Shown one piece after another: positions 11,203-23,095 of a stretch of DNA of 64,000 bases (within the stretch, counting starts at the first letter, position 1; each line of letters starts with the position of its first letter). The DNA lies in contig NC_042529.1 of NCBI RefSeq assembly GCF_900963305.1, positions 988,001 through 1,052,000 of the forward strand, written 5' to 3'. This DNA comes from Echeneis naucrates. Lineage: Eukaryota > Chordata > Actinopteri > Carangiformes > Echeneidae. The translations under genes were made by a program, and so were the position numbers. The notes below the pieces were generated by a model. It was not told the origin of the DNA. It searched no databases and worked only from the letters and a program-made list of their open reading frames with translations.

Positions 11203-14200
11203 TTAACTGCGGGGCAGGCTGCACATTTCACAGTGCTCTGTGCCAGGCTGGTTCATGAAGGTGCAGTGGAGGCAGGACCACATGGCTGAGGAGGAGGCCG
11301 GGACCGAGGGACCCCCCATGGCCCCATAACCCAGAGAGCTGGAGGGCTGTCCCCCCACCGTACCTGCAAGGACAGGAGAGGAATTACAGGGACAGCACCC
11401 TGGTCTTTGATTGATCTATCAATGCATTCAATTGAAAAGATTTTTAAATCCAGAATGCAAATCTGTTTAAGGCTTTAAAATGTCGCTGTCTCCACGCAGG
11501 ATGCTAATAAAAAAAATAAAATAAAAAAACTGAAACCATCCGAGTTCATCTGTGTGCTGTGACGGTGTCCTCACTGATCTACAGGGACTTACTGCACAGC
11601 TGCTCGATGGTGGCCCACTGCTCCGACTTCTTCCAGGTCTGAGCCAGATCCTCATTAGAAGTCCTCACAGCGTCCAGCAGCAGTCCGATGCTGTCCTGCA
11701 ACAACAAGCACAAACATAAAGCACATCACCAGATTTTGATTTTCTGAGTCTGGACTCATGCAAAGCTCTGACTGAGCAGCTTGTTCTTATCTACACACAG
11801 AAAAACAATATTTTTATTGAACACCCTTTGGAGTTTGTATGAAAATCTAATGAGCACGAGCAGAAAGGTCTGAGTGAAAACATCCTCAGAGCAGTAACCA
11901 CTTCCAGGCTGGGAAGGAATGTGGCCTTCTCTCTGACCTGTTTCTGTCTTATTAATGGAAAACAAATGGGCACGAAGAGCCTTTGAAGTGGCCGCTTACT
12001 CTCAGAGGCATGACTTCATTGGTGACGAGGAAGAGGAGCAGATGAAAATCTGACACGATGTCCAGGAATGCCGCGGTGGTGCACTGGGACAGGTATGTTG
12101 CTAAACTGTGAAAGTCCTGCAGACACACATGAATAACAAAAAATATAACTTGGTCTCCGCTCTGGAGGTAAGGTGACACCAACTTTACTCATGTCAGGCT
12201 GAAATAACAGAAACCAGAGAAAGACTAGAAAACTGTTTTATGAGGTTGCTGCCTTTGCAGCGTGGATTTGACACCTGATGATGATTTGGAAGAGTGGAAT
12301 GATCCAATCTTACACCTACTGGACAGTTTAGACGGTTCCTTTACCAACTATAAATATGTATTTGATAAGATTTTTTGGACTCTTCGTGTTGGAGATGTTT
12401 TCAGGTTTAGATGGACAGATCTCACTCACTTGTGTCTCTCCAAGGATGTCACGATTCTCGATGGGGAAGCGTTGTGTGGAACAGAAGGTGTACTGAGGAT
12501 CCTTTGGGAAAGTGGTGGTAATCTTAAAAGGTAAAAGAAAAATCAGGGCTACTGTTCACAACACTCTATAAATACATTCATGCGCTGACTTGGTACAATG
12601 ACATTGCTCACTCACATCTATGATGAGGTACTCCACCGGCAGAGGCCGGGCAAGAAATGTAACATCATTTCCAAATTTGTCTTTGTCCTGGAGGGTGGAG
12701 GAGGAAATGGATGAGCTGACTAACTGGGCTCCAATCATCAGTGTACTGATGTCACTGCACTACATGTATGAGGCCTCACCTTGTAGAAGACGTCAGGTAC
12801 GTACTGCTCAGGGCTGGACTCTTTAGCGTAGCCCAGCTCAGGAACGTCTTTGCAGGGCAGTAAACACTCATCTCGCACCAGAGCCATGCACTGGTTGGAC
12901 ACCTGATATCCTTCGAAGTGCACCTGATTATCTGGACCACCTGCAGAGAGCACAGACACACACAGACTCATTTGTTAACTTATTAACTTACTATTAACTT
13001 ATCTCATGTTTGATTTAACTGCATAAGCTGCATTAAGTGGGTTAGGGTTATGACATGAGAGAAGGAGAAAGAAAGTTTTTGACCTACAAAAGCAACTTAA
13101 TTGGTTACTAATCTGTCAGCTAATGATCTAATTTGATTTATCAATCACAGACTTTTTGTGGCTTCTGCTGTCAGAACCAGTTTGTAAAAGCATGTAGAAC
13201 AACAAAGAAATGACACACGACTGCAACATAATTAAACTATTAACTGACTGCGTCAGTGTCACTGCAGTTCACTCAGCACTTAAAACCTCACACATGCAAC
13301 TCATTTGTAAACAGGCAATGTTTTATCACAGCGGAGGGTGAAACAGATGGACTTTGGCCCGGCTGGCATCAGATGTGGAGCCATGACATCAGCTTTGGCT
13401 GCCAGCACCTCATTAATGCAAATCAAGCACTGAGGTCACTGCTCCGCTTCGTGCTTTCACAGACTTGTGTAATGAATGCGAAGAGGTCGAGTGAGATTAT
13501 AACAGAGCAGAGTGTAAACACTTGGCACTGACCCCACAGACTAAAATGCTGTCTGCGGTTTGTATTACAATGTTCCTCTGGCCTTCTATTTACTATCTGC
13601 ACAGTGTGGATACATGAGAGAAATGAACCAATAACAAACACAATGTCCACTAACATTGGGCTTTTGTCAGCAATGGACGAGGCTCTCGACAGAATCAAAA
13701 GGGGAATATTTCCTGGACTCTTCTCCTTCTGTCATCCATCCAGCACAGTCCTGTTTAACCAAAAACTCCTGCTACCCCTTACTCAGAGAAAAATTACGCT
13801 CTAAGATTACTTGAAAATGCACAGCAGCTGATAGAAATATCTCATGGAGACTTCAAGTCTTTTTCCGGAGCATCAACCCAGAGATGAGACGTTGTAGATC
13901 AGTCTTCACCAGTTTTAACAGCCATTAGAAGTTCACTAGAGCGAGAGTGTTCCTCCTGATTTAATGTACATATTCTGTTTTTTATCTCCCCTAATAATTC
14001 TAACTTATATGAAGAAGCTTTTAAATACAGCATATTTGGAATTACAGAGTGAATAAAAACTCACCTGTTGCCACCACAGTCACAAATTTGGAGCCAAAGT
14101 GGCCGTCTCGAGAGAGTCTGCAGGGGTTTGAGTGTTGGTTCTGGAAGTATCCTGCTGTGATGCACTCCTCTGCACTCAGGTAGTGAGAGTCCTGGTGAAA

Positions 14201-17200
14201 GTGAGTACGACGATGAAACATGGAGATTGGTGAGATTGGTTACAAAGGTGACTGGATCAGAGTGGATGTTTGGCCGAGCTGCGTCCTCACCTTGTTTCTC
14301 GTGAAGCGGACGGTGCCTATCCTCGTGTCTTCGGAGAGCAGGTCTGTGAAGATCCAGCCCACCTGGACGTGAAAGACACAATCAAGAGTTGGTTTACCAC
14401 CACATCACAAAGGTTCCAAAAAAAAAAACAAAAAACAAGAACACGTCATGCTAAAGCTGGGCAATTAATCTAACTTTACTTTTAATTGCAATTAAAGTTC
14501 AATAACGTTGGCAGTTGAAAAGGATTTTAACTCAATATTGATGAAAAAAATACGGCATGTGCTGCGAGTCAGCTAATGTGGAAGGTGTTTTAATGATCAG
14601 AATTTCTGAAAATGGATTTCATGAAGAATCAGTGTGTTCACTATTGAAAAACAAACTTCAGCACAGTGACAGTGCTGAATAGATTTGCCAGTTTTCCATT
14701 AGACTTCACAGACGAATATAAAAACAACTTGATTTGCTCAAAATGGTCTGAATAAAAAAGTAAAAAAATAAAAATAATCACAAAGGACCTTGACTGACAA
14801 ACATAACTGTCATACTGCTGGGGTGATCACTGCAGAAACAGGATTAAAAGAATAGAAAGGCCTTATCTCAAGTTAAAATTAGACACAAAATCAAACAGCA
14901 GCCTGGAGAAACCGACCTTGCACAGGCCGAGTTTAGCAGCAATTTCATCCACAGCTGCAGCTTTGGGATCCTCCAACAGTTCCAGGCTGTTCTGGGTGGC
15001 ATTCTGAAAGACAGCAGGGAGGAGTAATGAGTGTCCAACCATCAAAAAGGATCACTGAGGTGAGAGGTTATGCATTGACGTCACCTGTGGGGGCTCGTAA
15101 ATGGCAGCCACCTCAGCTCTGATACCCAGCGGGATGTCTTTGTGCTCTGTGTACTTGCCGTACAAGTACCCCATCCTCTGGCTCCCCGTCTTCCTCCAGA
15201 AGTCCAGGAAGCGGTCTGCAATGGTGTGGTTCTCAAACATGATGTTGTCCACATGTCTGTATTTCTGAGAGAAAGACACAACAAATGTTCTTCATCGTCT
15301 TATATACCCTCTCACACGCAGCTGGTGTGTCATCTTTCAAAAATCAGTTTAGTATATATAGAGCTTTATTCACACACATGCTTGCATATGTAGTCTAGAT
15401 TTTTTTTTTTCATGAAAAGAACTAAAACTGTTTCCAAACTGTTTAAAATGTTTTAATCATTATTATAGTTCATCCTCAATCTTATCTTGTCCTGTAAAGC
15501 ACTTTGTGACTATTTAAATGAACATCAACTCTGCTGCATTTCTCCATAGAAACAGCTTCATTGTCTCAGACACACACACACAGAAACCCAAAAGTCTGAG
15601 CCCACTTTCCTGGACCAGGATATAGCTGCCTACCTGTCTGTTGAGTGTGATAGCACTGGGCTGGCATTTGGTGCAGATCCCCTCCGGCCAGGGTGGGTGC
15701 CCCTCACAGCCCGACTTGATCTTACAGCTGATGTTCTCGAGAGCTGCAAACTTCCCTCTGCAGGAGGTGAAAAGGTGTCAGAGTTGGTAACACAGTGGAA
15801 CCTGTATTTCAACTGGAGGAAAATCTTTTACTAAATTAAACTAACTTATCAGCTCCGCCTGTCAGCTTGCGCAGGTATGCGTGGAATGACATGTGCTTCA
15901 CCGGGGGGTCGAGGTGATTCAGGTAGTCTTCATCAAAAGGCTGAGAAGGAGAGAAACATGTTCGTAAGTATGTTGCAGCTAAAAATGTCACAGGAATGAC
16001 AGCTGCATGAAGGTCAGAGTATTTTTACCTCTAATGGGACACAGTGCACACATTTTCCGAGGGCACCATGGCGACATCTGTAACAGGAAAGAGACTGTGA
16101 GGGATCTGAGATTTGTCCTGAAATACAAATGAATGGTGGTGGCGGGCGGTGTCTTTCTCTTACAGCTGTGGATCTTTGTTCCTGTAGATCTTGCCATCTT
16201 GCTTGGCCAGATACTGATCGATCTCGTCCTCCTGGACCTGAGGCGCTGAGAAGGACCGAGGGATCGTCACAGAGTGCAACGAAGATGACGATGAAACAGA
16301 TGGTAGTGATGAAGACGTGTGTGGGGTGGCTGTGTCCATCACCTCTCCGGAAGAGGTGGAGGATCCTGAAGGGAACAGAAACAGCATGTCGCCATGCCTA
16401 AAAAGGCCCAAAGACATAAGATGGTTAAATCTGGAAAGAACGTGGAATCAACATGGAACAACCAGCCAGCATCATTTAAATATATGTCACTTTTACTCTA
16501 TAACAACACACGTGACTTGGCCTTACTTGATCTTGAGCAGGCTGAGGGTTTTGTTCTGGGAGAGGATCTCTCCGGTCTTGTTTCGGTTCAGGTAAACAGA
16601 AAATCCATTTGAGTTGAACCCGAACTCTTTGGCTACCTATGGGAGATGTGGATGTCATTAGCTGATTAGATTGAGCAACAACATGGTGTCATTCAGTTTG
16701 CAGTCTCAACATTCTAAAATGATAATACAGCCAATTCACTTTTCCACTGCCAATAATTTTGCCTTTCTGCTCAGGATGAAGATACACAACTGTGACGATC
16801 AGTGTCATTTGACAGGAGAGGGAGATTGAGCTGCTAGCAACAACAAAACTGATAAAAACTGTCTGGCATGTCTCATTTCTGGGTTGGTGCCACTGAAAAA
16901 AGTCAAAACTCTCTGTGAGACACTTCAATCAGCAATTGTGTCATTTAAAAATTTAGCGTGCTGACTGAGAGGACGGTGTAGCTGTGGTGTTTCTGGTTTA
17001 ACAGCACTGAGCTGGACTGGTGGCAGGTGTGTGTCTGAGCTCTGAGTAGATAAAAATACTTGTCTACTGCAGAGTCATGTAACCTGGATCTGAACACTTT
17101 TAGTCGTTTCCATTGCCAGCAAAAGGCCGAATCTTAGAGGGTCTTAAATGTATCTGAGCTTATTATCTTGCAACATTTGCTCTTCCCCCAATTCCCCTCT

Positions 17201-19185
17201 ATTCCAGGAAAACTGAAAAATTGAGTGTGGATTTATTCATGGGTAAGGTCGTTGAAACAAGCAGTGAGGTGCTCCCACTGTAAGCTCAAACTGTGCAACA
17301 CAGAGCATCACTTCACTTTGTTTTATTCTCTCAGCAGCAGAAATAAAAGCTGCCCTCACTGCCTCATGCCTCTCTTTTTTTTTTTTTTTTCCTGCCTATC
17401 GTCAGCTGCACGTCAGCAGGGAATGAAAACTACTCTTAACATTGATCTGCAGACTACATTGTCTTGCCTTTGCACAGACATGCATTTTTAATGATGTGCT
17501 GCTGGAATGGTCCACTGAAACCTATCTGCTGGGAGACGCTTCTATTTTAGGCTTTTCAAACCCAATGACTCAAATTCATTTGTGGTTATTTTTGTGTGAA
17601 TAGAGGTCAGACAGAACCAAACTAAGATCAGATGTCCTTCTTGCATTAATATCCAAATTCAAGGCTACACTATACATGTATTTATTCTGACCTGCTCTGG
17701 TACTTCCTGCCCAGCTTCACGCGTAAATGGACAATGAGCCAAGGCAAACAAAAACCTAGGGAAACGTAAGGGCACTTCTATGTGTTAGTGCTTGTGCTGC
17801 AGTAGAAATTAAACATTAAAGCTGTAGCGTGTACTCATAAAAAGAAACTGTGTTTTGCAAAAAAGGGCACAAGGTTTCAGTGTTTGAGAAGGACCACCTC
17901 TATTTCTGTGGTTGCACGAGAGGTCTGAAAAGACTAAGTGTTGTGTGAAACTAAACATTTTGCAGGCCAAACACAAATTAGACAACAATGGGACAGGGAT
18001 TAGCACTGTCACCTCACATAAAGAAGGTTCTGGGTTTGAACCCTGGGCCTGTGCGGTCTGTGGCTGCATGATTTCCGTCCAAATGCTCTGGGTTCCTCTC
18101 GAGGTCCCACAGGTTTGTAAATAGTTGAATGTCTCTTTGTGTTTCCTGACTACCTGTTCGGGCCGTACGTCACTGTCACACAATGTCAGCTGGGATAGGC
18201 TTCGGCCCCCACAGTCTGCTGAAGCTCTTTGGTATTCAGTCCTCACTCAAGCATCCTGTATTTTTGCTTGACTTGTATGTTCATGGTTTACTTATATACA
18301 CTAACTTGTTTTTGTGCATAGTAGGTAAATGCCTACTGTAAGTTACCTACCTACATTTCAGCTGTATGTATGCTGATATCTAAGTTGTTCTTTGACAACT
18401 GATTCTGAAATTGATGCAGGAGCTCATTTGACACTGACTTTATGTTCTAACTATTCAGACAGTACCTTCTTCAAAAAAGCAGCAGCGGTCTCCCTCTTGG
18501 TGGAAATAATTTTCTTCATCCCATCTGGGGACTGAACCCTGATGATCTGAGGAGACGACAACAAACAGAACACCGGATTCAAAATTCATTAAAAATGAAC
18601 CCCCCCCCTCCCAAATACCTGTCAGTCACAGCCACCCCCCTCCCGTCTTTACAGTGGTGTCAGTGTCAGGACGTTGTGACAACGATGACAGTGCAAAACA
18701 GTCATGTTAACGTTAGCACATGAGCCTCTGCTTCACCTGTCACAGGAAGGTGCTGGCTGAGAGCAACACAACACTAACTGGAACTGCCTCACTGTGACAG
18801 CGACAAAATGTCACTATGAGTGAATCAACAACATCTTAGCTTTCATGACATCCACCGAGAACAGCCAATTTACTGTTTGGCTAATTAGCTCAACCCAACG
18901 AACGACAGTCGGGTCGCTTTGACTCTTGAAACGGTGCCGGTTATGCGGCGTCTCCCGTTTCCCAACAAAGTCCCTTTTTATTCGGGATGTTTCCAGCTAA
19001 CCACGGAGCTAAGATTAGCCGGGTAGCGGACACAGGCCGCAGTCACTCAGCGCTAATGATAGCCGGCTAACGTTAGCCGCTAAGCTAATTCTGCTGCCTC
19101 ATCACTCCGGACTTGGGCTAAGCGGCTAGCTAACAGGTTAGCATTAACACAACCCGGCCGGCAGACTCACAATGTTGTCTGCCAT
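11203..19185 (-). CDS. nploc4: NPL4 homologue, ubiquitin-recognition cofactor of p97/VCP
   Basis: With UFD1, NPL4 brings polyubiquitylated substrates to the p97/VCP unfoldase in ER-associated degradation and chromatin extraction. Seventeen coding exons join in phase to 626 residues (human 608): 19171-19185, 18466-18546, 16527-16636, 16164-16397, 16029-16077, 15846-15940, 15634-15757, 15085-15264, 14917-15003, 14291-14362, 14065-14191, 12780-12940, 12616-12687, 12430-12522, 12000-12116, 11593-11695 and 11203-11363. The order is: N-terminal UBX-like domain (MADNI, then [12 protein letters not shown]); a Ser-rich linker; the NPL4 zinc-finger region ([12 protein letters not shown] and [15 protein letters not shown]); the inactive MPN-like domain ([19 protein letters not shown]); and a C-terminal RanBP2-type finger ([17 protein letters not shown]) keeping the Thr-Phe pair that binds ubiquitin. 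The first coding exon holds only five codons. The Ser-rich linker near residues 90-120 is more expanded than in human. Confidence 0.97.
17991..18246 (+). repeat. Degenerate SINE-like element with a tRNA-like box B
   Basis: This copy in nploc4 intron 2 carries words seen in a very common teleost repeat: TTAGCACTGTCACCTCAC, then GGTTTGAACCCTGGG (resembling an RNA polymerase III box B), and near its end CAGCTGGGATAGGCTTCGG. It is diverged and internally shortened. The family name is not certain; a tRNA-derived SINE is the likeliest reading. It shares its left part with 25550-25662. Confidence 0.6.
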
Positions 19186-19400
19186 GTCGCTCCGGTGAGT
19201 TCTCCCGACCGATGCCGCAGTGTAGGTGGACACACAACCTGTATACAAAAGTCACGTAGCGTCGCTGTGTGTATGTCAACGAAACTCCATCCCACAACTC
19301 AAACACCGGGTGTTACAGTCATTGACGTCCGACCCCTTCCCACCGGTCCGGCACCTGAAGCCGCCCCGGCGGAAAACCGGAAAGGATAGGTTGTTCCGCC
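19186..19400 (-). promoter_or_regulatory. Probable nploc4 promoter and 5' leader, GC-rich
   Basis: The stretch just upstream of the nploc4 start codon is richer in C+G and CpG than its surroundings, as expected for a housekeeping promoter, and has no TATA element near the start. Around it (18700-19145, in the first intron) the words GCTAAC/GTTAGC and GCTAGC recur many times. The transcription start cannot be fixed. Confidence 0.4.
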
Positions 19401-21038
19401 TTTCCTCTGAATGGTTATATATTTTCTGATAGAAAGTGATGACTCATCTAATCATTAATTAATACTGATGCTGCTCAAATGTGTCGTTGTAGTTGCAAAA
19501 TTTAGTAAGGATCCCATTAAAGACATAATTATTTATACACACATTGCATATAGCCAAACAATGTATGCACTAATTGTAGAATCATTATAATATGGTCACA
19601 TGTCACATATTTGAAGATAGAAGTCCATTGTAGATTAATATAATATGTGTAAAACGTATTGTGTTGCATTATTTTACCTTGTCTTTTTAAAATATTGTGT
19701 AATCTTTCATTTAATCCAATTTTTCACATCCCTATTTTGTGTTGTAATACTGTAACATGGAACTATGTAACACCTGTGTGATATTTTGTTCAGGTCTCTC
19801 TTCTCAATGGGCCTTTTTCTATTAATGTATCATATACATCCCAAAGCAGTTGTAGTAAGCCTAAGCCACTGTATTAGAGTACATATAATTATTATTTCTG
19901 ACTGATAAAGATCAGTCAATATGAGACTATAAAATCTGATCAATAAATAAAATCACAGTTTATCTTTTCCTCTTTTTATGCTTTATTTTTTCCTCATCCT
20001 GTAGAGAGGACAAAGCTCCATTCCATATTCCTTCACATCTGTACTTAAACCTCCACTCATCCCTCTGCCAGCTTTTCATTGTTATAGTGCAATCATTGGA
20101 AATATCATTTGAAGGAAAGTCTACCGACTGCTCTTCTTCTGTAATGTTTCATCAGGGGAAAGTGGTCTGAATAATTGATCGTGAGGGAAAGTCAAGTCAT
20201 TGAAGAGGAGGACAGTAGAAATGAAACATAAACAAACACAAATATATGTAACATTGTGATTAATGGAAAAAATGTCAGATGTTCTAAAATCAAACACAGG
20301 AATAAACACAGAGGACAGCACAGTGTCAGCGTTGTATGAGAAATAAACACATCATAAAAAAATGGATGGAAGGGTGAAGAACATGGACGTATGCTGAAAA
20401 GAGAGATTATCCCACTGAAGGTTTACGATGGCAAGCTGGTGTCCAGTCTACAGAATACAGTTTTTTTTTCTTATTTGTATATTGGATGTTTGCCATTGAT
20501 GGTTTGAGCCTCTGAAGTTGGTGAAAGAGGCGCCAAAAGCACGTGAAGAAGGAACCCAAAACCGCTATCGACTTCACGGGTCTGTCACTTAAACTCAATT
20601 TGAGGCTGCCTCGCTTGCATTAGTTTCATGTTTTGTCCGTGAGAAGAACAGAAAAGAAGAGGACAGAGACAGAAAGGATATCGATACAGCAGCAGAAAAG
20701 AAGAGGATGCTGGTGAGGTTTTAGAGTGACAGTGCAGATCTAGTGATGTCATGAGAATCAAAACAACAGATCCTAAACACGAGCAGATACTGTGATTGAA
20801 CTGCAGAATCAGAGGAAGAATCCAGCGTAAGATAGAAAGTTTGTTGGTTGTTTTTTTTTTTTTTTTTTTGATTTTTTCTTCTCTTTTTCCTTTTTTGTGT
20901 TTGTTGCAGTTTATTGTGGTAGTTTGTGGTTTGGAATAGTTCCATGAGACGTGAGGAGACGGAGCCTGAGGCAGGTGGTGCGAAGTGCTTGGACGTGGCC
21001 TGTAATCCTCAGGGGATTGAAGGGAGATGCATGAAGGC
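19401..21038. other. Gap between nploc4 and pde6g, including the probable pde6g 3' untranslated region
   Basis: Positions 19430-20400 are AT-rich without an exon-like frame. The part from about 20580 to 21038 is probably 3' untranslated sequence of pde6g. Human has tspan10 between nploc4 and pde6g; no tetraspanin exon was seen here. Confidence 0.45.
20910..20915 (-). terminator. Possible polyadenylation signal of pde6g
   Basis: AATAAA on the minus strand about 125 bases after the pde6g stop codon. It lies next to a long T run on the plus strand (20862-20878). Position fits a short 3' untranslated region, but this is only a hexamer match. Confidence 0.3.
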
Positions 21039-21480
21039 TCAGATGATGCCGTACTGGGCCAGCTCATGCAGCTCCAGGTGATTGAAGGCCTCCCAGGGGC
21101 AGATGACAGTGATGTCTGCAAGAGAAGGTGCAGATGTGATGTTGGTCAAGCTTGTGCAGCTCCCAGAAACTGAAAATGGCTGTCACTTTCAGACCTAAGG
21201 TGAGCTCACCTGTGCCCAAGCCCTCCATTCCAGGGATATCGTCACCAAAGCTGCAAAGGAAACATGGATTACACCACAAAACTTAGCATTTCTGTATTTT
21301 CTTAGAAAAAAACTGCAGTAAGTCCAAAGCATACCCCTGGATGCCCTTCTTGGGAGGCTTGCTCTTGAACTGACGGGTCTGCCTCTGCTTGAACTTCGGC
21401 GGTCCTTTGCGTGGAGTGGCAGGGCCACCGGTGACACGGGTGGCCGACTTGATCTCAGTTTTGGGCGGCTCAAGATTCAT
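21039..21480 (-). CDS. pde6g: Rod cGMP phosphodiesterase inhibitory gamma subunit
   Basis: PDE6 gamma holds the photoreceptor cGMP phosphodiesterase catalytic dimer off until activated transducin pulls it away. Three exons (21335-21480, 21210-21250, 21039-21115) join in phase to exactly 87 residues, the length usual for the rod subunit. The protein starts [19 protein letters not shown]. It has the central polycationic region ([20 protein letters not shown], about residues 24-43), the conserved [17 protein letters not shown] segment, and ends with the helix [11 protein letters not shown], whose final residues block the catalytic pocket. The cone subunit PDE6H has a shorter, different N-terminus, so rod gamma is preferred. 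The upstream noncoding exon and promoter are listed separately. Neighbours nploc4 and oxld1 match the human order. Confidence 0.97.
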
Positions 21481-22860
21481 AGTGAGCAGTTACTGTTCAG
21501 AGACAGCTCTCTGAAGTGAGGTCGTGGTGGTGATACCTTTTCATTTCAGCAAACGAGAAATGAATGTAGTTTATTTATTTTATATAGTTTCATATAAAAA
21601 ACTAACAGAATAAATGACTTTCTAAAATTCTCTAACTAACCATTCATTTCATATAACTGTTGCACACAGAGTCCATCTCCTCTGTCTGACATTACAGGTC
21701 TTAATCTTCTCACTGATCAGACCAGCACGCCTAGATTTACATTCATTTCCCACTAAGTGAATGTCTGAGTTGGACTACCTTGCAAGAGTATTCACTGTAA
21801 GGATGACCCAGTTTCCTCCATAATCTCAGGCTCAAGTTAATAAGAACCCCCACCCTCCCCATCACCACCGCCTCTCAACAACATGTAATCCTGTTAGAGA
21901 AAGGACAACACAGTAGATCTGCTGAGTGCGCTCTCAGGGTCTAAATGAGCAATCCGCTCACCGTGTCCCGGCGACAATGACACAGCTGGACAGGTCTTAA
22001 TCCTGACGGGGGCTCTGACAACAGACGGCCAGATTCCATGCTGCTTTATATAAAGTTGTTACTACAAAAGGGACATTTTGTTGCATTTGAGTATATTTAA
22101 GTAACTGGTTTGTCCAGGCTTGCAGGATGTTTGCAGATGATGCTGCACCCTCAATAGTATTTTAAAAACATTCATATTAAGCATCTGTTTGTTGAATATT
22201 AAAGGTATTAAACTTTAATACAAGCCAGATTCCTTGTACTTATTCTTCTTATTATTAAATAAAAAAAAAAATCTAAATTTAGCATTTAGCGAGACAGTTT
22301 TAGTTAGAGTAAGAATTTTAAATATGTTCTTATGGATACGATAAATATGTTTTAATGCCAGCTCTGAGACAGAAACAAATCAAGTCTGGTTAAGTAAAAA
22401 AAGAAAAAGAAAAAATCTATTTACAGGTTTCTTTTAGATATTTGCACTGGACTCAAATCTTCTGAACCAACAGTGTCACCTTGAAGAATTTTCACATCTC
22501 ACACCAGACTGATCTAATGAATGAATTAATTTTCCGAAGTACCCCAGATCATATCTGTCATCACTGCAGCATTATTTAACGCCTGATGGAGGTCAAAGCT
22601 GTCAAACAATTTATCTTTGGTGGAATAAATTTTTGATTACTTGCCAAATAAAATGTAAACAGACCGGATATTCTTTTAGATAAATTCTTGAATTAAAACG
22701 AAAATACAAAAACCTAAGACAGTGATTCTGCAGGAGGAAACAAGAGTAACATTTATAGCATCCACTGACTTCCGTTCAACACAAGAGTCATCAAAATGGA
22801 TTCTGTCGTAAATCCCAAATGTGTCTGAGATAAGTGTTGTCATCATGGTGGTCTACTCAC

Positions 22861-22955
22861 CGGCTGCTTGGGTGAAGGACAGCCAGACGAAAAGGTGTGA
22901 GCGCACCACTGGTCTGTCTAGCAAATGGAGTGGAGTTCTATGCTAGTCTTGCTGT
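22861..22955 (-). other. Probable noncoding first exon of pde6g
   Basis: A strong minus-strand donor (CAGCCG|GTGAGT) ends at 22861, and an acceptor-like AACAG lies about 12 bases upstream of the pde6g ATG. The far end near 22955 is inferred from the TATA element at 22983-22988, allowing about 30 bases to the start site. Human PDE6G likewise has an untranslated first exon. Confidence 0.5.
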
Positions 22956-23095
22956 GAGGGCCACTGGGGGCACAGGGGCCCCTCTTATATGCTGAGCCCT
23001 GCGGAAGATTATGAGCGCGCCGCCTCCCAGTTTTAATGTCAACACTTCACATGTGTGGAGGTGTGGTGGAAATGTTACCCATTTCCTGATTATAT
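22956..23095 (-). promoter_or_regulatory. Candidate photoreceptor promoter of pde6g
   Basis: On the minus strand a TATA-like element (CATATAAGAGGGG) sits at about 22979-22990. Two TAATC cores, the binding word of CRX/OTX photoreceptor factors, lie upstream at 23007-23011 and 23088-23092. The spacing from TATA to the proposed first exon is normal. Function is inferred from motif content and from the known rod expression of PDE6G. Confidence 0.45.

Noticed and set aside
18030-18060. tRNA-like box B word, considered as a tRNA gene
   Set aside because: No cloverleaf can be drawn around it and the flanks match a dispersed SINE-like repeat.
19195-19429. Short plus-strand open frames upstream of nploc4, considered as a divergent gene
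   Set aside because: Only 64-67 residues, no family match, and located in a GC-rich promoter.
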